Assembly: GCF_000381925.1 (NCBI RefSeq)
Contig: NZ_KB907307.1
Location: 1,674,001 to 1,738,000 of the forward strand
Direction: 5' to 3'
DNA: 64,000 nucleotides
Source: Nocardia sp. BMG111209
Lineage (GTDB): Bacteria > Actinomycetota > Actinomycetes > Mycobacteriales > Mycobacteriaceae
Shown: positions 34,331 to 42,058 of the stretch, piece by piece
Layout: each line of letters starts with the position of its first letter
Numbering within the stretch: the stretch's first letter is position 1
The notes under the pieces: generated by a model
Databases searched by the model: none
What the model was told of the DNA's origin: nothing
The model's input: only the letters and a program-made list of their open reading frames with translations
Made by a program: the position numbers and the translations under genes

Positions 34331-36631
34331 TCAGTGGGCGGCGGCGGTCGTCCACGGGCTGGTGGTCGGTCGGAGGAGGGTGTCGACAGCAGTGGCGGTA
34401 GCGGCCAGCGAGGTCGCGGTGGCGAGGTCGGTGGCGGTGTCGGTACGCAGGTAGATACCGGCGGCGACCGACAGTCGTTGCGCCAGAAGCAATTGGAGAT
34501 GCCGGCGGGTGTCCTCGCCGATGCGGTGCCAGTGGTCGGCCGGGATCACCCGCTCGAATTCCGCAGGGGCAGCGCGCCGATCCACCAATCGCATCACGTC
34601 GTCGGTGAAGGGGGTGTCGACGAGATCCGGCCGTAAGGGTCGTGGGGTGTCACGCTCGGCCGCGGCCGCGGATTCTGCGATCTGAGCGGCGTAGGGGGCT
34701 CGATGCGGGGCGGGGAGGTCTCGGGTACCGGCCGCCAGGCGAAGGGCTGTGGTCGTGCGAGCGAGCGGGGACGTGGTCGGAGTCTCGTCGTGGACCCGGT
34801 TGCGTACACGGATCGCGTCCAGCGCGACTGCGGGAGAGTATCCGGCGGCGACCAGCGCGCCTTGAACATCGGCGGCGGTGGCGCCGATCTCGAAGACGTT
34901 CGCCGCGGCTGCGGCCGCGGAGCGGGATGAGTAGTCGCCGAAGCGCCGGACCGCCTCGCGTGCTGCGGCGTCCTGTGCGTTCTTGCCGAGGGTCAGCCCT
35001 CCGGTCCAGCCCGCGACGGCCTCCGCCGGCACCTCACCGCGCAACAGCCGGTAGTTCAGATCGTTGAGATGCTGCTGCCGGATCGACCAGTACTGCAATG
35101 GATTCGGCCTCCGGAACAGCAGCGAGGTCAGCGGATTGGCATCGATGACAGCGAGTTTCTCCAGCCCGCTCGTGCCTCTGCCGACCAGTTGACCCGGTGA
35201 CAGCGCGTAGCGCAGACTCGCCGCGCTCAGGTCCGTGCTGCTCGGTGATCCGGTCGAGTCAGCGGATCGACCGGCGAGAGCGCCACGGATCTGCTCGGCG
35301 ATGCGAACCTGGCCCCCGACAAGTCCCAGGTCCAGGCGGCGCAGCAGTGCAAACCCGGTGAGCAGTAGCAGGCCGCCGACGAAGACGACCGCCATCTCCT
35401 CACCCGCGGCGGCGCGGAAGACGTCGTCGAGAACCAGCGTGTATATGCCGAGGAAGACGGTATAGGCGACCATCGCCGCGGCGTCGGCGACGATATCGAC
35501 GAGGTTGCGGATCAGGAACGCCTGGGTCGGCCCGTAGATGAAACCTCCTGCCGCGAAACCGAATACGGCCAGCAGCCCGTGGTACACCGAGGACAGCGCG
35601 GCCAGGAAGATCTTGATCGCCAGGTAGCACAGGAACAGCAGCAGGATCGTCCCGAAGACCAGGAGCACGAGACCGGTCCCGGCTTGTCCCATACTCGGAT
35701 TGTCGGCTTTGTTCAGTGCGTAACGGTCACCGCAGCCGCTCAGGCCCGCGGTGATCCGCCCGCTGTCGCCGTCGAGAACACCTGCCGACCAGGCCGCGCG
35801 GCACGCGGGTGCGGTGTCGACGACGTGCCCGAAGTTCCAGACCTGCACCGGATGCCGCGCGAAATTGTCGGCCAGCGTGGCGGTCAGACCGGACACGATC
35901 GCATCCGGCTGCGGAGTGTCGTCGCCGTTGACGCCGGCCGCCACGGCGATTCCCACGTCCCGTGCGTGGGCCAGCAGCCCGTGCGAGGACAGGACATCCG
36001 CCAGCGGGTGCGCCAGATAGGTGGCGCCGGCCACCGCCACGGCCAGCATCGTCGCCACCTGGATCGCCGCGCGGGCGTGCTGGCCGCGCAGAACGAACCA
36101 CGCCACGCAGAACGCGCCCACGGTCGCCGCGGTCACGAGCACGATCGGGATGGCGACCTGCCGGGTGAGACTGTCGCCGACGGCGGTCAGCGGCTCGGCC
36201 ACCCGGTCCAGCCACCGGAAACTCACCACACAGCCGACCAGCCAGATCGCGCTGATCACGATGACCATGAAACCGGTGAACTCCGACTCCAGCCCCAGCG
36301 ACAACACGGTGTTGCGGGGATGCAGCAGGCTGCCGTGGTCGGTGGCGAACACGTAGTCCGACAACGGGATTCCTGACGAGTCCTTGACGCCGGTCCACGC
36401 CAGACCGTCGATCGCCGCGGTCGGGCCGCCACTGCCGGCCTGGGTACCGGCCCGGCTCACCGCGACGGTGCCGAGCACCACCGCGACCGCCTGAAAACCG
36501 ATGACGAGCAGCGGAATCGCCAACAGGCAACGCCGCACCGAGGCGGTATTCGCCCAGACCCGGCAGCGATCCGGTACCGCCACCACTCGCTCGCCGACCC
36601 ACCGTGAGATCTTGCCCCACACCATGCGCAC
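34331..36631 (-). CDS. Large polytopic membrane protein, VirB6/TrbL-like conjugation type
   Basis: A 766-residue protein. An N-terminal helix (about 34-56) is followed by an exported loop, five or six further helices up to residue about 230, another extracellular region with cysteine pairs (CRAAW, CGDRY), a second membrane block (about 325-440), and a long soluble Ala/Arg/Thr-rich C-terminal half. This plan is that of membrane proteins from actinomycete conjugative elements (VirB6/TrbL-like). No other conjugation gene is nearby. Start is ATG 36631 or 36625. Assignment rests on architecture, so function is tentative; it probably came in on a mobile element. Confidence 0.6.
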   Translation of the reverse strand: MRMVWGKISRWVGERVVAVPDRCRVWANTASVRRCLLAIPLLVIGFQAVAVVLGTVAVSRAGTQAGSGGPTAAIDGLAWTGVKDSSGIPLSDYVFATDHGSLLHPRNTVLSLGLESEFTGFMVIVISAIWLVGCVVSFRWLDRVAEPLTAVGDSLTRQVAIPIVLVTAATVGAFCVAWFVLRGQHARAAIQVATMLAVAVAGATYLAHPLADVLSSHGLLAHARDVGIAVAAGVNGDDTPQPDAIVSGLTATLADNFARHPVQVWNFGHVVDTAPACRAAWSAGVLDGDSGRITAGLSGCGDRYALNKADNPSMGQAGTGLVLLVFGTILLLFLCYLAIKIFLAALSSVYHGLLAVFGFAAGGFIYGPTQAFLIRNLVDIVADAAAMVAYTVFLGIYTLVLDDVFRAAAGEEMAVVFVGGLLLLTGFALLRRLDLGLVGGQVRIAEQIRGALAGRSADSTGSPSSTDLSAASLRYALSPGQLVGRGTSGLEKLAVIDANPLTSLLFRRPNPLQYWSIRQQHLNDLNYRLLRGEVPAEAVAGWTGGLTLGKNAQDAAAREAVRRFGDYSSRSAAAAAANVFEIGATAADVQGALVAAGYSPAVALDAIRVRNRVHDETPTTSPLARTTTALRLAAGTRDLPAPHRAPYAAQIAESAAAAERDTPRPLRPDLVDTPFTDDVMRLVDRRAAPAEFERVIPADHWHRIGEDTRRHLQLLLAQRLSVAAGIYLRTDTATDLATATSLAATATAVDTLLRPTTSPWTTAAAH

Positions 36632-36771
36632 GGCATTGTGTACAACACCGGAAAGTGTTCCGCGCCTGTCCCTTACGGTTCCTTGATCGCGCTACCGCAC
36701 GGCCCGGCAACCGGACTCCGTGGTCTGCGATCGCCGCTTGCACGGCCACTACTCTGTGTTACTATGTAGCA

Positions 36772-36792
36772 GTACTCTTCAGTACAGAGTAC
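36772..36792. promoter_or_regulatory. Inverted repeat before PadR remnant and DUF1048 genes
   Basis: GTACTCT (36772-36778) and AGAGTAC (36786-36792) form a perfect 7-bp inverted repeat with a 7-bp spacer, in an A/T-rich promoter-like region 22 bp before the PadR remnant. It looks like the old operator of a PadR regulator. Confidence 0.6.
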
Positions 36793-36814
36793 CCGCAAAT
36801 GGGGAGGTACCCGG

Positions 36815-36904
36815 ATGGACGACCCGACGGAGACGCTGAAAGGCACTTTCGAGGGCTGGTACCTCTCCGCACGGATCGACCAGCTCGAGGAGGGCGGGAG
36901 ATGA
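36815..36904 (+). pseudogene. PadR regulator reduced in frame to 29 codons
   Basis: The small open frame has ATG 36815 after a good Shine-Dalgarno (ggggagg) and overlaps the next start by 4 bases (ATGA). Its first half, MDDPTETLKGTFEGW, matches the N-terminus of PadR regulators of the PadR-DUF1048 operon type (TLKGTLEGC); its second half, LSARIDQLEEGGR, matches their C-terminus. The whole winged helix between them is missing while the frame is kept. I conclude an in-frame deletion of about 80-90 codons. It cannot bind DNA, but it still couples translation to the DUF1048 genes. Confidence 0.65.
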
Positions 36905-37257
36905 ATTTCTGGGAGACGGTCACCGGTAGTGATCTGACCAGGGAATGGAAAGCGTTCGAAGCGCGGGCCGAAGAATTGCCCGCCGACTATCGAGCGGCGT
37001 GGGAACAGATGAAGGGTCACCTGTTCCCCTACTCGGGCTTCACGGGCCGGGAGTTGATGCCGATCCTCGACAGCGCCCTGGGGCTGCTCGAGGAAGCGGC
37101 CACGGACGGGCAGAGCATCCACGAGGTGCTCGGCGACGACATCGCGGGCTTTTGCACGGCGCTGGCCGGTGGCGCGGGGGCCCGGGATTATCGCGATCGG
37201 TGGCGCGAGCAGTTGAACCGGAACGTCGCACGAAAATTGAGCAGGCTGGGAGGCTGA
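36901..37257 (+). CDS. DUF1048 family protein 1
   Basis: A 118-residue soluble helical protein: WKAFEARAEELPADYRAAWEQMKGHLFPY and LLEEAATDGQSIHEVLGDDIAGFCTAL are the family signatures. DUF1048 genes normally follow a PadR regulator; here that gene is only a remnant. ATG 36901 overlaps the remnant's stop. Function is unknown; a DUF1048 protein is thought to act with the PadR regulator. Confidence 0.87.
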   Translation: MNFWETVTGSDLTREWKAFEARAEELPADYRAAWEQMKGHLFPYSGFTGRELMPILDSALGLLEEAATDGQSIHEVLGDDIAGFCTALAGGAGARDYRDRWREQLNRNVARKLSRLGG

Positions 37258-38305
37258 CATGAGTATCCGCGACATCATCGAGGGCAAGAGGCAGTGGCGG
37301 GCGCACACGGCCCGGGTCAAGGCGCTCCCGCCGGACTACCGGATCGTCTACCAGGAGATTCAGAAGTACCTGTTCAAAGTCGGACCGGTCGACCTGTCCG
37401 ACGGGCGCCTGCTCGCGGAGATCGTCGATTTCTTCGAGGAGGGTGCCGCCAACGGTAAACCGGCCCTGGAACTCCTGGGCCCCGATATCGCCGCCTTCTG
37501 CGACGACCTGATCAAGGACTCGCGCACCTACGCGGAGATCTACCAGGCGTCCGCCCGGGAAGGGTAGTGGCATACCTGACCGAGATCGGTGACAGCACCG
37601 AAGTCGGTCGTCGCAGCAGGAGCAGTCGTGCCCTGACCGCGCGGCCGGTGCGGAACCCGGAGGTGGTGTAGCGCAGCAGGTTTCGCCCTTCCAGGCGTTC
37701 ACACCTTCGGTCACCGCGATCCCGGCGATGGCGAGGGCGGCGATCGGGTCGGCCCACGACCAGCCGAACAGGCTGTCGAGCAGCAGCCCGGCCAGTAGTA
37801 CCGCCGACAGGTAGGTGCACAACCGGGTCTGCTCGGAATCCGCGACCGCGGACGCGGAGCCGAGTTCACGCCCCGCGCGCCGCTGCGCGGCCGACAACAC
37901 CGGCATTGTCACCAGACTGATTGCGGCCGACCCGATCCCCACCGGCGAATGCCGCGCTTCACCGAGGCCGACCAGGCCCCGGATCGCGTCGATGGTGACG
38001 TAGGCGGCCAGCGCGAAGAACGAGAACGCGATGACCCGCAGCGCGACCTTCTCCCGGGCCTCGGGATCGCGGCCGGCGAACTGCCAGGCCACCGCCGCCG
38101 CCGAGGACACCTCGATCACCGAATCCACACCGAACCCGACCAGCGCGGTCGACGACACCCGGGTGCCCTCGGTCAGCGCGATGATCGCCTCGATCACGTT
38201 GTAGCCGATCGTCGCGGCCACGAACCAGCGGATCCGCCGCGACAGCACCTGCCGCCGCGCCGGACTCGGCCCCGGCCGCACCAGCGGCATCCCCAGCTGC
38301 GACAT
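37040..38305 (-). CDS. CDF-like cation transporter with abnormal 3' extension
   Basis: Residues about 1-210 are a six-helix cation-diffusion-facilitator-type transporter: FVAATIGYNVIEAIIAL, VGFGVDSVIEVSSA (metal-site Asp) and GWSWADPIAALAIAG. The conserved part ends at NAWKGETCC followed by a Cys/His-rich tail (GHDCSCCDD). No stop follows there; the frame runs on about 190 codons antisense to both DUF1048 genes until 37040. That extension has no transporter character. I take ATG 38305 as start because it overlaps the stop of a small Cys-rich frame; GTG 38323 is an alternative. The native stop seems to have been lost when the DUF1048 genes were joined here. Confidence 0.75.
   Translation of the reverse strand: MSQLGMPLVRPGPSPARRQVLSRRIRWFVAATIGYNVIEAIIALTEGTRVSSTALVGFGVDSVIEVSSAAAVAWQFAGRDPEAREKVALRVIAFSFFALAAYVTIDAIRGLVGLGEARHSPVGIGSAAISLVTMPVLSAAQRRAGRELGSASAVADSEQTRLCTYLSAVLLAGLLLDSLFGWSWADPIAALAIAGIAVTEGVNAWKGETCCATPPPGSAPAARSGHDCSCCDDRLRCCHRSRSGMPLPFPGGRLVDLRVGARVLDQVVAEGGDIGAQEFQGRFTVGGTLLEEIDDLREQAPVGQVDRSDFEQVLLNLLVDDPVVRRERLDPGRVRPPLPLALDDVADTHVSLPACSIFVRRSGSTARATDRDNPGPPRHRPAPCKSPRCRRRAPRGCSARPWPLPRAAPGRCRGSASTPGP
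37259..37567 (+). CDS. DUF1048 family protein 2
   Basis: A 102-residue paralogue of the preceding gene (KALPPDYRIVYQEIQKYLF, FFEEGAANGKPALELLGPDIAAFCDDLI). It starts one base after the stop of the first copy. The usual operon is PadR-DUF1048-DUF1048, so the pair is complete except for its regulator. Its 3' half lies opposite the extended end of the CDF transporter gene. Confidence 0.87.
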   Translation: MSIRDIIEGKRQWRAHTARVKALPPDYRIVYQEIQKYLFKVGPVDLSDGRLLAEIVDFFEEGAANGKPALELLGPDIAAFCDDLIKDSRTYAEIYQASAREG

Positions 38306-38325
38306 CAGCAGCACTGCTCGCACAT
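38305..38325 (-). other. Micro-ORF MCEQCC overlapping the transporter start
   Basis: ATG 38325 opens a six-codon frame reading MCEQCC; its TGA overlaps the transporter ATG (TGATG). Three cysteines in six residues before a metal-transporter gene could make a cysteine- or metal-sensing leader. The nearest Shine-Dalgarno (aggaga) is about 18 bases upstream, longer than ideal, so translation is uncertain. Confidence 0.4.
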
Positions 38326-38336
38326 CGACAGGGTGT

Positions 38337-39689
38337 TTACGTTCTCCTAGCGCCGGGAGCGGGAAATACTTTCGCTATCGGACTGTCGAGCGCACTCGTC
38401 AGCATCCGATAGCGGCGCAGGACGTCGTCGAGATCCGCCTCCTCGGATATCGACTCCCGCGCGGCCCGCCCGATCATGTCGGCCTGTTCGAGCAGCAGCC
38501 GCAGCCGTTCGGGATGCACTGTGCGACTGGCTATCTCGGTGAGCGCGTCGAGCTGCCGGATCATGATCGCCGGCATACCCCGCCCGGCCTGGCGGATCTT
38601 CTCGAACGCGCGCTGCACCAGGCGCTCGTAGCTCGCCTGCGCGGCGATGACCCGGATGTAACCGTCGCCGTCGCGGCGCACCGGACTGGGGTCCCACGAA
38701 ACGGTGATCCGCGCGAGCGCGTCACCCAACCAGTCGATGCAGGTCAGCGCAGTGAACGTGTCGTTGACGGCCGGGGACAGCGCGCGCAGGGCGATCTCCA
38801 CGATCTGGTCGATACCGAAGGAGATGTCCTGGGTGAGCGTGCGCATCGGCCCCACGACATGGCCACGCGCGAAATCCGCGGTGATCCGCGCCGCGGCCCC
38901 GGCCGGCCACACCGTCGCCACGATCTGCCCCTCGGTGAGGAAATGACCGGGACGGTAGGGCAGATGGATGACCGCGTCGGCCGCAGTCGCGAACCGGATC
39001 AACCGCTCGTACCGGATGTATTGCAGATAACCGCTGCCCGCGACGTGGACCGGGCCGCCGGACTCCGCCAGACGGACCGTCAACTCGTCCATGGACGGGC
39101 CGCGCGGCGGCACGGGCGGGACCGGCTCCCGGTTCGCGTCTATGGCCGCGGAGACCTCGCCCGCGATACCGGCGATGACGTGGGGCAGCTGGATCGCCGT
39201 CGCGATGTGATTGATGAAATAGATCAGCACCGCCAAGTCCGCGACCAGTGACACGATCGACACCGTGGTCGAGATGTGCGGCACGAAATCCGCGCCGATG
39301 GACACCAGCGTCAGGATCGCGTAGACGAAGGTCCCGACGAAGGTGCCCAGGGTGAGCTGAGTGCCGCGATCCCGGATGAAATTCCGCAACATCCGCGGAC
39401 CGAACTGCGTGGACGCGAGCGTCAGCGCGACGATCGTGATCGAGAAGACCACCCCCACCACCGTGATGATCGCCGCCGCACTCGCGGTCAGCACCTGCCG
39501 GGCCGCATCCGGAGTGCCGCCGATGACCCAGGACGGAAGCGCGAACCCGTGCCGGTACACCGCCCGGTCGAGCACATAGGTCACCACGAACAATGCGACC
39601 GCGGCCAGTACTTCCATACTCGGCGCGAACCACAGATTGGTGCGCAGCGCCTCGCGCCAACGATCGGATTCGAGAGCAATATCGGACAT
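38337..39689 (-). CDS. DUF2254 family membrane protein
   Basis: A 450-residue protein: four membrane helices in the first 200 residues (VLAAVALFVVTYVLDRAVY, AAIITVVGVVFSITIVALTLASTQ over separate spans, then FGPRMLRNFIRD and GTFVYAILTLV), the remainder soluble with HVAGSGYLQYI and DISFGIDQIVEIALRALSPAVNDTFTA across the conserved core. This is DUF2254, of unknown function; the ALSPAVNDP-type motif suggests ion-channel-like behaviour. ATG 39689 has GGAGG before it. It is 31 bp upstream of the CDF transporter, likely the same operon. An imperfect DosR-like element (GGGGATCTGTCCC, 39780-39792) is about 90 bp upstream. Confidence 0.87.
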   Translation of the reverse strand: MSDIALESDRWREALRTNLWFAPSMEVLAAVALFVVTYVLDRAVYRHGFALPSWVIGGTPDAARQVLTASAAAIITVVGVVFSITIVALTLASTQFGPRMLRNFIRDRGTQLTLGTFVGTFVYAILTLVSIGADFVPHISTTVSIVSLVADLAVLIYFINHIATAIQLPHVIAGIAGEVSAAIDANREPVPPVPPRGPSMDELTVRLAESGGPVHVAGSGYLQYIRYERLIRFATAADAVIHLPYRPGHFLTEGQIVATVWPAGAAARITADFARGHVVGPMRTLTQDISFGIDQIVEIALRALSPAVNDTFTALTCIDWLGDALARITVSWDPSPVRRDGDGYIRVIAAQASYERLVQRAFEKIRQAGRGMPAIMIRQLDALTEIASRTVHPERLRLLLEQADMIGRAARESISEEADLDDVLRRYRMLTSALDSPIAKVFPAPGARRT

Positions 39690-40149
39690 TTCGGGCCTCC
39701 GCGCGGCTGATTGTCGCTGCGCCGACCAGGCTTCCCGGCTCTCCTCGATACAAACCCACATGCTACCGGCACCGCCGTCGGGGATCTGTCCCGCCTGGCG
39801 CGATGGCGCCGCCGCTCCCCGAACCGGCATAAAGATGCTGTTCGAACCCAGTAGAGGATCTGGCGGCGCCACCGAAGCGGTCGAGTATCTCCCGGAGCTG
39901 CTGGGCGTCGTCGTCGGTGGTGGCGATGGTCATAGCCGGTTGGAGGTCGGCGGAACGTGACTTTCGGCAGTTCGGCGGAGGACCTTCGCCGGATGTGGTT
40001 GCCGGACACCCGGTACATGCTTGATCTGTCGAAATCGTCCCGGCAGTCCACCTGAGCCGGCGCGCTTTCGTCGCGATCGGCCGGCAGTTCCTGCGCTGCG
40101 GGGAGAATGCCGTGCAATTTCTACCCGGCAACCTCCCAGGGAGTCTCAC
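39690..40149. promoter_or_regulatory. Divergent control region, DUF2254 and PRTase-hydrolase
   Basis: This 460-bp space separates two divergent units. GGGGATCTGTCCC (39780-39792) resembles a DosR box with one base missing from the spacer. AGGACCTTCGCCGG (39979-39992) is weaker. A possible 56-residue minus-strand frame (39763-39933, MTIATTDDDAQQLREILDRF) has no good ribosome site, and I cannot support it as a gene. agggag precedes the PRTase ATG. Confidence 0.45.
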
Positions 40150-41517
40150 ATGCTGTTCCGTGATCGCTACGACGCCGGCCGGCAGCTCGCGTCGCGGCTA
40201 CGTTTCCTGCGCGGCGAGGACGTGGTCGTGCTCGGGATACCGCACGGCGGAGTAGCTGTCGCTGCCGAGGTGGCGTCCGCGCTGCATGCCCCGCTGGATG
40301 TGGTCACCGTGCGCAGACTCGGCCTGCCCTATCAGCCGGACCTGCCGTTCGGCACGATCGGCGAGGGCGGTGTGCAAATCCTCGACGATGCCGTGATCCG
40401 GGAAGCTGCTCTCGACCAGGGCGCGATCGCTGCGGTGAAATACCGTGAGCGTCAACAACTTTCTCGTGCAGCGGAATACTTTCGGCGCGGTGGGGCCGGG
40501 ATTCCGCTGACGGGCCGGACCGTGGTGATCGTTGACGACGGCATCGCAGGCGGGGACACCGCACGCACCGCATGTCGTGTTGCTCGGTCGCAGGGCGCCG
40601 CCCGGGTCGTGCTGGCGGTCCCAGTGGCCGCGCGGGATGCCTCGAAGGCAATGGAAGATGAGGCAGATCTGGTGATCTGCCTCGAAACCTCGGCTGACAT
40701 CGTCGCTGCCGGCCGTGTCTACCGCGACCTCCGATACATTTCCGATGATACGGTGGCCGATCTGCTCGACCTCGTTGCCGCGGGATTGCCGCTGCCGCAA
40801 CCTGTTTCCTTCGAGGCTCCGCACCGGAGCGACGAGGAGATCCGGATCGTCGCGGGTGCGGTCGAACTTGCCGGGTGCCTCACCATGCCCGAAAACGCTC
40901 GCGGCGTTGTCATCTCGGCACACAGCAGTGCACGAGGCCGCCTCGGCCCCCGCAACCGTCGCCTCGCCGCGGCGCTGCAGGACGCCGGGATGGGCACGCT
41001 GCTACTGGATCTGCTGCATCCGACCGAGGAAATACACCGAGCCAACACCACCGACATCGACCTGCTTGCCACACGCCTGATCGAAACCACTGGATGGCTG
41101 AGCAATCGGCACTCTGTGATGGATCTGCCGATCGGATATCTCGGCGCGGGTACCGCAGCCGCGGCGGCGCTGGTGGCCGCGGCGGACCCACGACTGGAAG
41201 TCTCGGCAGTGGTATCGCACGGCGGGCGCCCGGATCTCGCCGACCCCGCCTTGGATCTCGTCCATGCCCCGACGCTGTTCATCGTCGGCGGCGACGACCC
41301 GGTGGTGCTCGGGCTGAATCAATATGCGCGACAGGCCGTGCCGGGCGAAACCGAGCTTGCTGTGGTACCCGACGCCACACACCTTTTCGCTGAACCGGGC
41401 GCGCTCGAGATCGTGGCCGCGCTGACAAGCGACTGGTTCATCGCGAACCTCGGCCGACCCGTATTCCGAGCCCTCGATGTCGGAGGCTGCGCACCGAGCG
41501 AACGAGCTCGAACGTAA
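40150..41517 (+). CDS. Phosphoribosyltransferase fused to alpha/beta-hydrolase (Rv0571c type)
   Basis: A 455-residue two-domain protein. Residues 1-215 are a type-I phosphoribosyltransferase with the PRPP loop VVIVDDGIAGGDTA and the N-terminal LGIPHGGVAVAAEV. Residues 225-440 are a dienelactone-hydrolase-like alpha/beta fold, with GAGTAAAAAL in the nucleophile-elbow region, where the usual G-x-S/C-x-G nucleophile is not evident, then FIVGGDDPVV and a histidine in PDATHLF. The same fusion is Rv0571c of M. tuberculosis, a DosR-regulon member. ATG 40150 follows agggag. The substrate of either half is unknown. Confidence 0.88.
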   Translation: MLFRDRYDAGRQLASRLRFLRGEDVVVLGIPHGGVAVAAEVASALHAPLDVVTVRRLGLPYQPDLPFGTIGEGGVQILDDAVIREAALDQGAIAAVKYRERQQLSRAAEYFRRGGAGIPLTGRTVVIVDDGIAGGDTARTACRVARSQGAARVVLAVPVAARDASKAMEDEADLVICLETSADIVAAGRVYRDLRYISDDTVADLLDLVAAGLPLPQPVSFEAPHRSDEEIRIVAGAVELAGCLTMPENARGVVISAHSSARGRLGPRNRRLAAALQDAGMGTLLLDLLHPTEEIHRANTTDIDLLATRLIETTGWLSNRHSVMDLPIGYLGAGTAAAAALVAAADPRLEVSAVVSHGGRPDLADPALDLVHAPTLFIVGGDDPVVLGLNQYARQAVPGETELAVVPDATHLFAEPGALEIVAALTSDWFIANLGRPVFRALDVGGCAPSERART

Positions 41518-41602
41518 GCCAGGCGCGCTGCCGACGAGCACGAGCCGGGTCCGTGCACGCCCGAGACCGAGCGGGCCCGGGCAGCGTCTTCCTTGCCAGA
41601 TC

Positions 41603-41616
41603 GGGACCTTCTGCCC
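41603..41616 (+). promoter_or_regulatory. DosR-box-like element before the hydrogenase remnant
   Basis: The sequence TCGGGACCTTCTGCCC (core 41603-41616) agrees with the DosR core at GGGAC, both W positions and the final CCC (10 of 14). It lies 36 bp before the first codon of the truncated hypF and about 440 bp before the maturation protease, a promoter position in a locus whose mycobacterial counterpart is DosR-controlled. Confidence 0.5.
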
Positions 41617-41651
41617 TTGGCCGGATGGTCGGCCGCCGTCATCGTAGACGG

Positions 41652-41929
41652 GTGCACATCCGCGAGCAGCCCGCCGGCGAGCAGCGGTGTGCCCATGTGG
41701 TGGTGGAGGGAGTCGTGCAAGGAGTCGGCTTCCGCCCCTTCGTATATCGCCTCGCCGGTGACCTGGGACTTGCCGGTGACGTGCGGAACTCGGGCGGGCG
41801 GGTCGACATCCGGATCGCCGGACCCGGTGCCGCGGTGGACGATTTCCTCGGCAGGCTGGTCGCCGCGGCTCCCAGCTCGGCTCGGGTGGACAGCGTCGAG
41901 GTGACCACCCTGTCCGCGGTCCGCGCCGG
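41652..41929 (+). pseudogene. hypF: hypF, N-terminal acylphosphatase remnant
   Basis: About 90 codons match the acylphosphatase domain of HypF, the carbamoyltransferase for [NiFe]-hydrogenase CN ligands: VVVEGVVQGVGFRPFVYRLA (catalytic Arg in GFRP) and [18 protein letters not shown] with the active-site Asn. After [10 protein letters not shown] similarity ends, and the DNA continues in another frame as the end of a hydrogenase large subunit. All later HypF domains (zinc fingers, YrdC, Kae1-like) are missing. The GTG at 41652 is the likely original start. Confidence 0.78.
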
Positions 41930-42058
41930 GTCGTCTCCGACAATCTGGATCTCGACGATGCGGCACTCACGGCGTTGTGCGAGCGCACCATTCGCAACTA
42001 CGACCCGTGCATCTCGTGCGCGGCGCATTTCCTCCACCTGGACGTGGAACGCGGATGA
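41930..42058 (+). pseudogene. [NiFe]-hydrogenase large subunit, last about 42 codons
   Basis: In the frame ending at TGA 42056-42058 the DNA reads [20 protein letters not shown], then [22 protein letters not shown] and stop. DPCxxCxxH is the C-terminal nickel-ligand motif of [NiFe]-hydrogenase large subunits, and the spacing suits the group-3b type. The rest of the gene is absent, its place taken by the start of hypF in a different frame. The stop still overlaps the maturation-protease start, as in an intact operon. Confidence 0.8.

Noticed and set aside
34642..35067. Plus-strand open frames opposite the VirB6-like gene
   Set aside because: Arg/Ser-rich shadows without start signals; the minus frame has membrane segments and codon bias.
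38681..38694. CGGACTGGGGTCCC resembling a DosR box
   Set aside because: Lies deep inside the DUF2254 coding region, far from any start, and has G in the spacer positions that are A/T in real boxes.
39763..39933. Possible 56-residue minus-strand protein
   Set aside because: No ribosome site, no family, and it lies in a divergent promoter region.
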